This document shows, one piece after another, positions 51,163 to 59,814 of a DNA stretch of 64,000 nt. The notes below the pieces were generated by a model. The model was not told where the DNA came from, did not search any database, and saw only the letters and a program-made list of their open reading frames with translations. Made by a program: the position numbers and the translations under genes. The stretch comes from Aldehydirespirator sp028819505 (lineage in GTDB: Bacteria; Actinomycetota; Acidimicrobiia; Acidimicrobiales; Aldehydirespiratoraceae): positions 1,240,001 through 1,304,000 of the forward strand of contig OZ242297.1 of the NCBI GenBank assembly GCA_965207755.1, written 5' to 3'. Positions within the stretch are counted from its first letter, which is position 1. The number at the start of each line of letters is the position of its first letter.

Positions 51163-53782
51163 ACCAGGCCGGGCACGTGCCCGGCCCTCCATTGAAGTGA
51201 CGCCGCCGCCGCCTGTGACGGGCTGCGGCTGCTGACCAGGCCGGGCACGTGCCCGGCCCTCCATTGAAGTGAATCCGACTTTTTTCGCCGCCCGGACCGC
51301 AGAATCGCAGACCAGGCCGGGCACGTGCCCGGCCCTCCATTGAAGTGCTTCGGCCCGGGGCGGAGCGCTTCGCCGCCCGGCGACCAGGCCGGGCACGTGC
51401 CCGGCCCTCCATTGAAGTGCGGACCGCGGCGATCCGCAGGTCCATGTCTTCGAGACCAGGCCGGGCACGTGCCCGGCCCTCCATTGAAGTCAGCGAGACT
51501 GGTTGAGCGTGCCCGAGACGGTCACCACCAGGCCGGGCACGTGCCCGGCCCTCCATTGAAGTTCGACCTCCTCGAACACGTCGCGTCCGAGACCCTTGAC
51601 CAGGCCGGGCACGTGCCCGGCCCTCCATTGAAGTCCGGTAGCCGAGGAAACGCCGGCTGGTCGGATGCTGACCAGGCCGGGCACGTGCCCGGCCCTCCAT
51701 TGAAGTAGGGTCGAGGTGCCGGCCTGGGACGGCAACACTGCGACCAGGCCGGGCACGTGCCCGGCCCTCCATTGAAGTTCGGCGATGGTGTCGCGGGCGG
51801 CGTGGTAGTGGCGGACCAGGCCGGGCACGTGCCCGGCCCTCCATTGAAGTGAGTTGCCCATCGCCAAGATGATCGGCATCTCCAACCCACCAGGCCGGGC
51901 ACGTGCCCGGCCCTCCATTGAAGTCCGGGCAGCGCCGCCCGGGCCCGGTCGAGGAACCCGACCAGGCCGGGCACGTGCCCGGCCCTCCATTGAAGTAGGG
52001 TCCAGGGGATGATGCTCGGCAGCGTGGCGAAGACCAGGCCGGGCACGTGCCCGGCCCTCCATTGAAGTTTCGCCGCCGCCGCCGGCGCCGGCGGGGGCGG
52101 CGGACCAGGCCGGGCACGTGCCCGGCCCTCCATTGAAGTGGTGGCCAGCGCCCACCACTCGCCGACGGGGCGCTGCCACCAGGCCGGGCACGTGCCCGGC
52201 CCTCCATTGAAGTGCATTCGCCGGCGCGCCGCCGCCGGTGGAGACGTGCTACCAGGCCGGGCACGTGCCCGGCCCTCCATTGAAGTTGCCACGGGTCGCC
52301 GTGGTGCCACGGCTCACTGCGCACCAGGCCGGGCACGTGCCCGGCCCTCCATTGAAGTGTCACGGTCACGTCACGGGCGCCGCGGCGGCGCCACCGACCA
52401 GGCCGGGCACGTGCCCGGCCCTCCATTGAAGTTCGACTGCGCGGCGTGGCACCGCGCAGTCGAGGAAGACCAGGCCGGGCACGTGCCCGGCCCTCCATTG
52501 AAGTCGCGGCGGCTTGCGCGAGGGTGACGACGCCCTCGACGACCAGGCCGGGCACGTGCCCGGCCCTCCATTGAAGTTCGACTGCGCGGCGTGGCACCGC
52601 GCAGTCGAGGAAGACCAGGCCGGGCACGTGCCCGGCCCTCCATTGAAGTGACAAGTCCGACGGCTCCGAGGTGGCCGCACGCGAACCAGGCCGGGCACGT
52701 GCCCGGCCCTCCATTGAAGTGACGAACTCGGGTTTCGCGACGGCGGTCGCGGCGACACCAGGCCGGGCACGTGCCCGGCCCTCCATTGAAGTGAGGCTGC
52801 GGGATGGACCCGCCGCCCGGAGCGGACGAACCAGGCCGGGCACGTGCCCGGCCCTCCATTGAAGTGTCGAGCACGCGAAGGCGTACGGGGACCATCAGAA
52901 CATACCAGGCCGGGCACGTGCCCGGCCCTCCATTGAAGTGCGTCGGTCAAGTAGTCGAGGGCCTTGCCGGGTGTGACCAGGCCGGGCACGTGCCCGGCCC
53001 TCCATTGAAGTGACTTCTTCTCCATCCCGCCCATCGTCCCACCGGCCAACCAGGCCGGGCACGTGCCCGGCCCTCCATTGAAGTCTGAACGCCGCGACTA
53101 TCTGGAACGTCGATCCGCCGACCAGGCCGGGCACGTGCCCGGCCCTCCATTGAAGTGAGACGCTGCGCCGTTCGGCCTCGGCGGCGCGGCGGACCAGGCC
53201 GGGCACGTGCCCGGCCCTCCATTGAAGTGCGCCCGGCGACGTGGCCCGGGCGCGCCGAGAACGCGACCAGGCCGGGCACGTGCCCGGCCCTCCATTGAAG
53301 TGCCGAGCGGCCTCGGCGGCGGGCCGAGACCAGGCCGGGCACGTGCCCGGCCCTCCATTGAAGTGCGGCGGCGCACCACGTCGCCGCCGCCGGGCGCCCC
53401 GACCAGGCCGGGCACGTGCCCGGCCCTCCATTGAAGTCCCTAAAGAGCGACATCCCGCTAAGCTCCGGGCGCCCACCAGGCCGGGCACGTGCCCGGCCCT
53501 CCATTGAAGTACGTTTGAAGGCGTGGTGACCACGACGCTGACCTTCGAACCAGGCCGGGCACGTGCCCGGCCCTCCATTGAAGTCTGTCAGTCGAGGTCG
53601 ACGGGATCGGCAGCTTCCGGACCAGGCCGGGCACGTGCCCGGCCCTCCATTGAAGTCGCGTGGCCCGAATATCTGGTCGCAGTCGAGATCGAGACCAGGC
53701 CGGGCACGTGCCCGGCCCTCCATTGAAGGCGCGACGCTGCCGAGACTGTGACGCTCACAGCCTCCGGCCAGGCCGGGCACGT
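51163..53782 (+). CRISPR. Type I-G CRISPR array, 36 full repeats plus one truncated repeat, 36 spacers
   Basis: The 36-bp repeat runs from ACCAGGCCGGGCAC through GTGCCCGGCCCTCC to ATTGAAGT. Its core GGCCGGGCACGTGCCCGGCC is a perfect 20-bp palindrome that forms the Cas6-type hairpin, and the 3' end ATTGAAGT would be the 8-nt crRNA handle. The first repeat is at 51163-51198. The last full repeat, 53694-53729, ends in G instead of T; a final truncated copy is at 53767-53782. Spacers are mostly 36-38 bp; spacer 2 (51271-51310) is 40 and spacer 30 (53302-53328) only 27. Spacers 18 and 20 are identical. The leader is at the left, so transcription runs rightward. Confidence 0.97.
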
Positions 53783-53887
53783 AGACTGCACCCCGAGAGG
53801 ATTGACCGCGCCGGCGGGCGGCCCTGTTGACGCGGCTCGCACATCACATCACGGTCTCGCGCCTTGTGGCGGCGGCGGAGGGGGGCG

Positions 53888-56800
53888 TCAGCTGTCAGGG
53901 CACATGTAGACAGCTTGACCGGTCGTTCTTCCCGGACCCAGCAGCGTGCAGCCCGGACCGTCCTCATAGAAGAACCAGTAACCCCCGCTGAACGCTCCCA
54001 TGAGTTGGCGCCACGAGACGTCGCCGTTCTCGTCGGGCGAACCCGAAACATTGGAAGGCGGGTCGTCGTTGTCGGCGACTGCTGCGGTGGCGGTCTTGGC
54101 TGTGCCGAGGTCGTAGTCGGCGCCGTCGACGAGGGTGGCGGTGACCGAGCCGTCGGTCTCGTCGGTGCTGTCGTCGGTGGTCGCTACCGACAGTGTGGCG
54201 GTGCCCGAAGTGGGGATTGTGACCGTCCGGGCCCCGGTCGCGGCGCCGTAGTCGCCGACGGCGCTGACCGTGACGCTCACCGACAGCACCGAGGCAGGTG
54301 CGGGGCTGGCGGTGAGGGTGAACGCGGCGGCGGTTCCCTCGGTGACGCCGCCTTTGGAGGTGATGGTGACCACCGGGGTCGGCGGCGGGTCGTCGTTGTC
54401 GGCGACTGCTGCGGTGGCGGTCTTGGCTGTGCCGAGGTCGTAGTCGGCGCCGTCGACGAGGGTGGCGGTGACCGAGCCGTCGGTCTCGTCGGTGCTGTCG
54501 TCGGTGGTCGCTACCGACAGTGTGGCGGTGCCCGAAGTGGGGATTGTGACCGTCCGGGCCCCGGTCGCGGCGCCGTAGTCGCCGACGGCGCTGACCGTGA
54601 CGCTCACCGACAGCACCGAGGCAGGTGCGGGGCTGGCGGTGAGGGTGAACGCGGCGGCGGTTCCCTCGGTGACGCCGCCTTTGGAGGTGATGGTGACCAC
54701 CGGGGTCGGCGGCGGGTCGTCGTTGTCGGCGACTGCGGCGGTGGCGGTCTTGGCTGTGCCGAGGTCGTAGTCGGCGCCGTCGACGAGGGTGGCGGTGACC
54801 GAGCCGTCGGTCTCGTCGGTGCTGTCGTCGGTGGTCGCTACCGACAGTGTGGCGGTGCCCGAAGTGGGGATTGTGACCGTCCGGGCCCCGGTCGCGGCGC
54901 CGTAGTCGCCGACGGCGCTGACCGTGACGCTCACCGACAGCACCGAGGCAGGTGCGGGGCTGGCGGTGAGGGTGAACGCGGCGGCGGTTCCCTCGGTGAC
55001 GCCGCCTTTGGAGGTGATGGTGACCACCGGGGTCGGCGGCGGGTCGTCGTTGTCGGCGACTGCTGCGGTTGCAACGCCCGCGGTCGACGACACGGTGTAG
55101 TCGGCGCCGTCGACGAGGGTGGCGGTGACCGAGCCGTCGGTCTCGTCGGTGCTGTCGTCGGTGGTCGCTACCGACAGTGTGGCGGTGCCCGAAGTGGGGA
55201 TTGTGACCGTCCGGGCCCCGGTCGCAGCGCCGTAGTCGCCGACGGCGCTGACCGTGACGCTCACCGACAGCACCGAGGCAGGTGCGGGGCTGGCGGTGAG
55301 GGTGAACGCGGCGGCGGTTCCCTCGGTGACATCGCCTGAGGCGGCGATGGACACCTCAGGTTTCGGAGGCGGCGGCGGCGGCGGTGGAGGCGGAGGCGGA
55401 GGAGTCGTCGCTTGGGCCGCAGCTTCGAGGGCGGTCAGCTCGACGACGACCTCGTCCCACACCGGGCTGCTGTGGCGGTCGGCCATCTGCTGGGCCTGCG
55501 CCGCGGTCATCGCCCCGCCGCTCACCCCGGTGCCGTCGTGCTCGCCGAACGCCACCAGCACCCGGTTCCACCGATTCACATGCGCGGTGCCGTGCTGGGT
55601 CTGCGCGGCCAATGCCTGCACATTGGCCACCACATCGGGGTCAACGGTGTAGCCCTGAGGCGGATCGTCGTCGTCGGCCACGGCAACCGTCGCCGCGCCC
55701 GCGGTCGACGACACCGTGTAGCCGGCGTTGGCTGCCGGAGTGCTCAGCGTTGCAGTGACCGACCCGTCGGCCTCGTCGGCAGAGTCGTCGGCGGTGGCCA
55801 CCGACAGCGTGACGCTGCCCGAGGCGGGGATCGTCACCGTCCGCGCCCCGGTCGCAGCGCCGTAGTCGCCCACGGCGCTGACCGCGACGCTCACGTCGAG
55901 ACCGGCCGCCGGGGCAGGCGATGCCGTCAGGGTGAACACGGCAGCAGAACCCTCGGTGACGTCGCCGGAAGCGGCGATGGACACCACCGGTCTCACTGTC
56001 GGCGGCGCGGCCTCGATAGCGGTCAGCTCGACGACGACCTCGTCCCACACCGGGCTGCTGTGGCGGTCGGCCATGTCCTGGGCCTGCGCCGCGGTCATCG
56101 CCCCGCCGCTCACCCCGGTGCCGTCGTGCTCGCCGAACGCCACCAGCACCCGGTTCCACCGATTCACATGCGCGGTGCCGTGCTGGGTCTGCGCGGCCAA
56201 TGCCTGCACATTGGCCACCACATCGGGGTCAACGGTGTACCCCGACGGGCCGACAGCATCGTCGTCATCGGCCACAACCACGCTGGCGGAGGGGGTCGAG
56301 GCCGGCGTGTAGTCGGTGCCCGACTGGATCGTGGCGGTAACAGAGCCGTCGGTTTCCTCGGCGGTGTCATCGGTCGTCGTCACCGACAGTGTGGCGGTGC
56401 CCGAAGTGGGGATCGTCACCGTCCGCGCCCCGGTCGCAGCGCCGTAGTCGCCCACGGCACTGACCTCCACGCTCACGTCGAGGGCGGCGGCAGGGGCAGG
56501 GCTCGCCGTCAAAGTGAACACGGCCGGGTCACCCTCAGTCACATCACCGCCCGCAGTGACCGACACCGTCGGCGGCGGGTCGTCGTCCTGGATGGTGATC
56601 GTGATCGCGGCAGGATCGGCCACGCCGTTGCCGCCGGTCGCCGTCGCAGCGATCTCGAACGTCTTGGCCTTGGCGCTTGCGAGTTCGTAGACGGCGTTCT
56701 GCGACGCGGTGAACGCCACCGGACCCGTGCTGGTAGTCGAGCCTGCCGCGATGGTGAGCCTGGTGCGGGCGCTGAGCGAGCCGTCCCCCGACACTGCGGG

Positions 56801-59587
56801 GACGACAGCGGAGGCGCTCACGTCCAGGGTCACATCCTGCGACGACGGCTTGCTGAGACTGGCGGTGATCGTCACCGAGTCGCCCTCGGCGATGGCGGCG
56901 CTGGCGGACTTCAGCGCCACGGTGGGCAGCGGGTCGTCGTCGGCGATGGTCACCGTGACCGCGCTGCCCGAGGCCCTGTATTCCGCGGGCAGCGAGCCGA
57001 GCCCGATGGTGAATGTCTCGTCGGGCTCGTCCACATCGTCTTGAGCGGTGGCCAGCTTGGCCGATGCCGACGACGCTCCAGCGGCAACGGTGATCGACGC
57101 CAGCGCCGCATAGTCGGCGCCGGGCGAGCCCGCCGCGGTGGTGGTGCCGTCGGTGATCTTCAACGGGACGACCAGATCCTTCGCCGGCGCCGTCCCGCCG
57201 ACGGTGACGCTCACGTCCACCTCGCCGCCCTCGGTCACCGTCGAGGGCGAAACCGACAGCTTCACGGGCTGCGCTGTGGAGCTGGTGTGGCCTGCGACGG
57301 AGATCTTCCAGCTCGTGATGGTCTCGCTGAACGAACTGATTCTCTGGCAGCGCGAGCTCTGAACGGTGCCGGTGCCGTTGCCGCCGCCATTGCAGCCCGC
57401 CACATCCGGCGCGTACCTTCGGACCTTCAGCTTCCAGGTGCCCGACGGGTTCTCGCCCAGATGGCGGGACGACCCGAACCGGAAGATCCCTCTCAGTCCG
57501 CATGTGCCCGCCTCACAGCTTGTGTACTCAGGCGCCAGCAGCGACTCAGTGCCCGACGGAGACACCAGCGTCCACCGGTAGTCGCGCATGTCGTATATCT
57601 CGCCCCTGACGGTGACCTCCACATGCTCGGTGAAGTCCATCCTCGACGCGAAGGCTCTCAGCGCGGAAGCGAAGTCCGACCTCAGCTCGATCTCCTTGCC
57701 GGAGTCGGGAAGGGCTGCGTACTCGTATATCTCTCTCTGGAAGATGTACCCGGTCGGCAGCAGCGTCCAGCTAGACGCAGCCTCCACAGCGGCCTTGGCG
57801 TCTACGGCGCCGAAGCCGTACTTGTAGCTGAACGAGTACTTCTCGGCGTCCGACCCGTACTTGGCTGCCCCGGTCGTCCAGCTGCTGTCCGACGCATGGT
57901 TCTTCTGGGCCGTGTTGGCCAGGATGACCTTCACGTCCCGCCAGGTGAGATCGGCGTTGACGCTGCGCATCAATGCGATCACGCCCGACACGATCGGCGC
58001 GGACGCGCTGGTGCCGTTGAAGGTGTCGGTGTAGCCGTTCTGGCCGATGGGCGCCAGAATCCTCGGCTCCGAATGGATGCCCCCGCCTGGCGCGCACACC
58101 CAGAGGCTGGCCCCTCGCTCGGAATAGGATGCCGACGCCCCGTCGGCTCCCAGCGCGCACACCGGGATGATGCCGGGGTGATTGTTCGACTCCTCCAGCG
58201 ACGCCCAGTCGCTCCCCGGAAGCAGCGCACCGTTGCCGGCCGCCTTCACATAGGACGAGCCCTTGCCGCCGAAGCCCGTATACAGGCCCTCCGCCACAGC
58301 CTGCCGCCACAAGTGGCTCGACGTCGTGGGGGAGTAGCTGTCGGTGTCGCCGTAGCTGAGGTTGTAGACGGCCACGGTTTCCTTGTTCAAGGTCATCGCG
58401 GTGACCTCAGCGGCGCTCGAACCGTTGTCCAAGAGGTTGTAGTTCACCAGCGTGGCCCTGGGCGCGACGCCGCGTCCGCCTACCGTGTTGTCGCGGGCGG
58501 CGACGATCCCGGCCACCGCGGTGCCGTGATAGGGGGTGGAGGCCCTTTCGTTCTCGCCGGTGAAGCCGCCCAAGATCTGGCTGCGAGCGGTGTCCACGTT
58601 GTCGCGGATGTCCTCATGTGTCGCCTCCCAGGTGTGGTCCACCACCGCCACGGTGACCCCGGCGCCCATCGTGGTGGCCCACACGTCGCCGAGGTTGATG
58701 TCAATCGTGGGATCGGCTCCCGAGAACCGGTAGTCGGTGTCTGCGTCCAAGTGCCAGAGGCAGGCCGAGAGCTGGTCGGGATACGGCTCCGTGTACGGGG
58801 TACACCTGTTGTGGGTCCTCTGCGTCGCTGCCGTGTAGGGCAGAGACTTGGGAGCCGGCCCGGCCGACAGCGGCGTGTACAGGTTGGGAGCCGCGGAGAC
58901 CACGCCGGGCTCGCCAGAGAGCGCGTCGGCCAGCCGCAGCGACGCCGCATCCGAGACCGTCTTGATGAGGTAGGCGTTGGGCAGCTCGCCGAGCGCTGAG
59001 ACATGCACCGGGTCGACGCCGTGCTCGGCCAGGACCGCCGATATCTCCGGCTGGCTCAGACGCCGCTCGAACAAGACGTTCACGCCGCCCACCATCAAGA
59101 ACATCTGGCCGCTGTCGGAGACGAGCCAGTTGCTCGGCGCGGTCACCCCGGACGACGCGGTGTCGTTGGCGTCGGAGGTGTAGGCGGTGGCGGCGGCAGC
59201 GGCGAGGCCGGCAAGCTCTGAGGAGTCGACGTCGACCGGATCGAGCAGGCGCAACCGGACCTCGCCGTCGCCGTCACGCAGGGTGTACGTGCCGTCGGGG
59301 CCGAGCACGTCGAGCAAGCCAACCCCATCGGTTGCATCGCCGAGGGGGCCGCCGAGCCCATCGACGGGAACCACCTCGTCATCCACATCTCCCTCAACGA
59401 CGTCGGCGGGCTGCAACTGCTCCGCCGGCGGAAGCTGCGCGGCCGCACCGGCGGCCGGCGCGCTGGCCAGCGCGGCCGACACAAGCACCAGCAGGGACGC
59501 GGCAAATCCGCACCGCCGCACAGGGGAGAGCCCGGTTCGATGGCAGCGCTCACCGCCGGTCTCTGATGAGCGCTTATTCGACCACAC
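53888..59587 (-). CDS. Secreted subtilisin-like protease with P-domain and Calx-beta repeats
   Basis: The 1,899-residue S8 protease is exported by an N-terminal signal (GFAASLLVLVSAALASAPAA). The triad is Asp317 (VAVVDHTW), His354 (PYHGTAVAG) and Ser527 (FNGTSASAP), with oxyanion Asn452. About residues 610-740 are a proprotein-convertase P-domain. The rest is a chain of Calx-beta domains (VTEGG, DEPDETF type) and two copies of a 75-residue module (YTVDPDVVANVQALAAQTQ). At least four C-terminal Calx-beta units are almost identical at DNA level, 327 bp each. The tail carries a cysteine pair (GPGCTLLGPG, MCPDS). The Asp-rich loops suggest calcium binding, and the chain may attach to the cell surface. 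The GTG start is at 59585-59587. It converges on the CRISPR array with a 105-bp gap. Confidence 0.88.
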   Translation of the reverse strand: MWSNKRSSETGGERCHRTGLSPVRRCGFAASLLVLVSAALASAPAAGAAAQLPPAEQLQPADVVEGDVDDEVVPVDGLGGPLGDATDGVGLLDVLGPDGTYTLRDGDGEVRLRLLDPVDVDSSELAGLAAAAATAYTSDANDTASSGVTAPSNWLVSDSGQMFLMVGGVNVLFERRLSQPEISAVLAEHGVDPVHVSALGELPNAYLIKTVSDAASLRLADALSGEPGVVSAAPNLYTPLSAGPAPKSLPYTAATQRTHNRCTPYTEPYPDQLSACLWHLDADTDYRFSGADPTIDINLGDVWATTMGAGVTVAVVDHTWEATHEDIRDNVDTARSQILGGFTGENERASTPYHGTAVAGIVAARDNTVGGRGVAPRATLVNYNLLDNGSSAAEVTAMTLNKETVAVYNLSYGDTDSYSPTTSSHLWRQAVAEGLYTGFGGKGSSYVKAAGNGALLPGSDWASLEESNNHPGIIPVCALGADGASASYSERGASLWVCAPGGGIHSEPRILAPIGQNGYTDTFNGTSASAPIVSGVIALMRSVNADLTWRDVKVILANTAQKNHASDSSWTTGAAKYGSDAEKYSFSYKYGFGAVDAKAAVEAASSWTLLPTGYIFQREIYEYAALPDSGKEIELRSDFASALRAFASRMDFTEHVEVTVRGEIYDMRDYRWTLVSPSGTESLLAPEYTSCEAGTCGLRGIFRFGSSRHLGENPSGTWKLKVRRYAPDVAGCNGGGNGTGTVQSSRCQRISSFSETITSWKISVAGHTSSTAQPVKLSVSPSTVTEGGEVDVSVTVGGTAPAKDLVVPLKITDGTTTAAGSPGADYAALASITVAAGASSASAKLATAQDDVDEPDETFTIGLGSLPAEYRASGSAVTVTIADDDPLPTVALKSASAAIAEGDSVTITASLSKPSSQDVTLDVSASAVVPAVSGDGSLSARTRLTIAAGSTTSTGPVAFTASQNAVYELASAKAKTFEIAATATGGNGVADPAAITITIQDDDPPPTVSVTAGGDVTEGDPAVFTLTASPAPAAALDVSVEVSAVGDYGAATGARTVTIPTSGTATLSVTTTDDTAEETDGSVTATIQSGTDYTPASTPSASVVVADDDDAVGPSGYTVDPDVVANVQALAAQTQHGTAHVNRWNRVLVAFGEHDGTGVSGGAMTAAQAQDMADRHSSPVWDEVVVELTAIEAAPPTVRPVVSIAASGDVTEGSAAVFTLTASPAPAAGLDVSVAVSAVGDYGAATGARTVTIPASGSVTLSVATADDSADEADGSVTATLSTPAANAGYTVSSTAGAATVAVADDDDPPQGYTVDPDVVANVQALAAQTQHGTAHVNRWNRVLVAFGEHDGTGVSGGAMTAAQAQQMADRHSSPVWDEVVVELTALEAAAQATTPPPPPPPPPPPPPKPEVSIAASGDVTEGTAAAFTLTASPAPASVLSVSVTVSAVGDYGAATGARTVTIPTSGTATLSVATTDDSTDETDGSVTATLVDGADYTVSSTAGVATAAVADNDDPPPTPVVTITSKGGVTEGTAAAFTLTASPAPASVLSVSVTVSAVGDYGAATGARTVTIPTSGTATLSVATTDDSTDETDGSVTATLVDGADYDLGTAKTATAAVADNDDPPPTPVVTITSKGGVTEGTAAAFTLTASPAPASVLSVSVTVSAVGDYGAATGARTVTIPTSGTATLSVATTDDSTDETDGSVTATLVDGADYDLGTAKTATAAVADNDDPPPTPVVTITSKGGVTEGTAAAFTLTASPAPASVLSVSVTVSAVGDYGAATGARTVTIPTSGTATLSVATTDDSTDETDGSVTATLVDGADYDLGTAKTATAAVADNDDPPSNVSGSPDENGDVSWRQLMGAFSGGYWFFYEDGPGCTLLGPGRTTGQAVYMCPDS
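54061..55330. repeat. 327-bp near-identical tandem repeats coding for Calx-beta domains
   Basis: Units start at 54061, 54388, 54715 and 55042 with GGTCGTCGTTGTCGGCGACT. Each codes for 109 residues of the protease. The fourth differs in the ASTA/DLGTAKT stretch; the rest is nearly unchanged. Such identity signals recent duplication or gene conversion. Confidence 0.93.
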
Positions 59588-59814
59588 GCAGGCAGTGTAT
59601 CCCCGCCTGCATATCCCCGCCCGCGCCCAGATTCGCCCTCACCACCGGCCGCCTCGCCCGCCCGCCCCGACGAGGGGGCGCGACAGACGCTCGGCGCGTG
59701 ATTGCCCAGGATACACGGACGTGTCACACCTATGGGGTAAGTTCGTTGCCGTCCAGGGGGCCATCCCGCCCGGATGCCCCGCTGGCGCAAGCCCGACCAC
59801 GCGGAGAGGGCGGC
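59588..59814. other. Divergent intergenic region between protease and methyltransferase
   Basis: These 227 bases should contain both promoters. I see no recognisable operator. A GAGAGGG ribosome site lies just before the methyltransferase start. Confidence 0.4.

Noticed and set aside
51161..53726. Long open frames across the CRISPR array on both strands
   Set aside because: They only translate the 36-bp repeat and spacers; the repeat lacks stops in several frames. No gene is supported.
55412..58999. A 1,195-residue plus-strand frame opposite the subtilase
   Set aside because: Composition is that of an antisense frame; the other strand has a clear signal peptide, catalytic triad and domain repeats.
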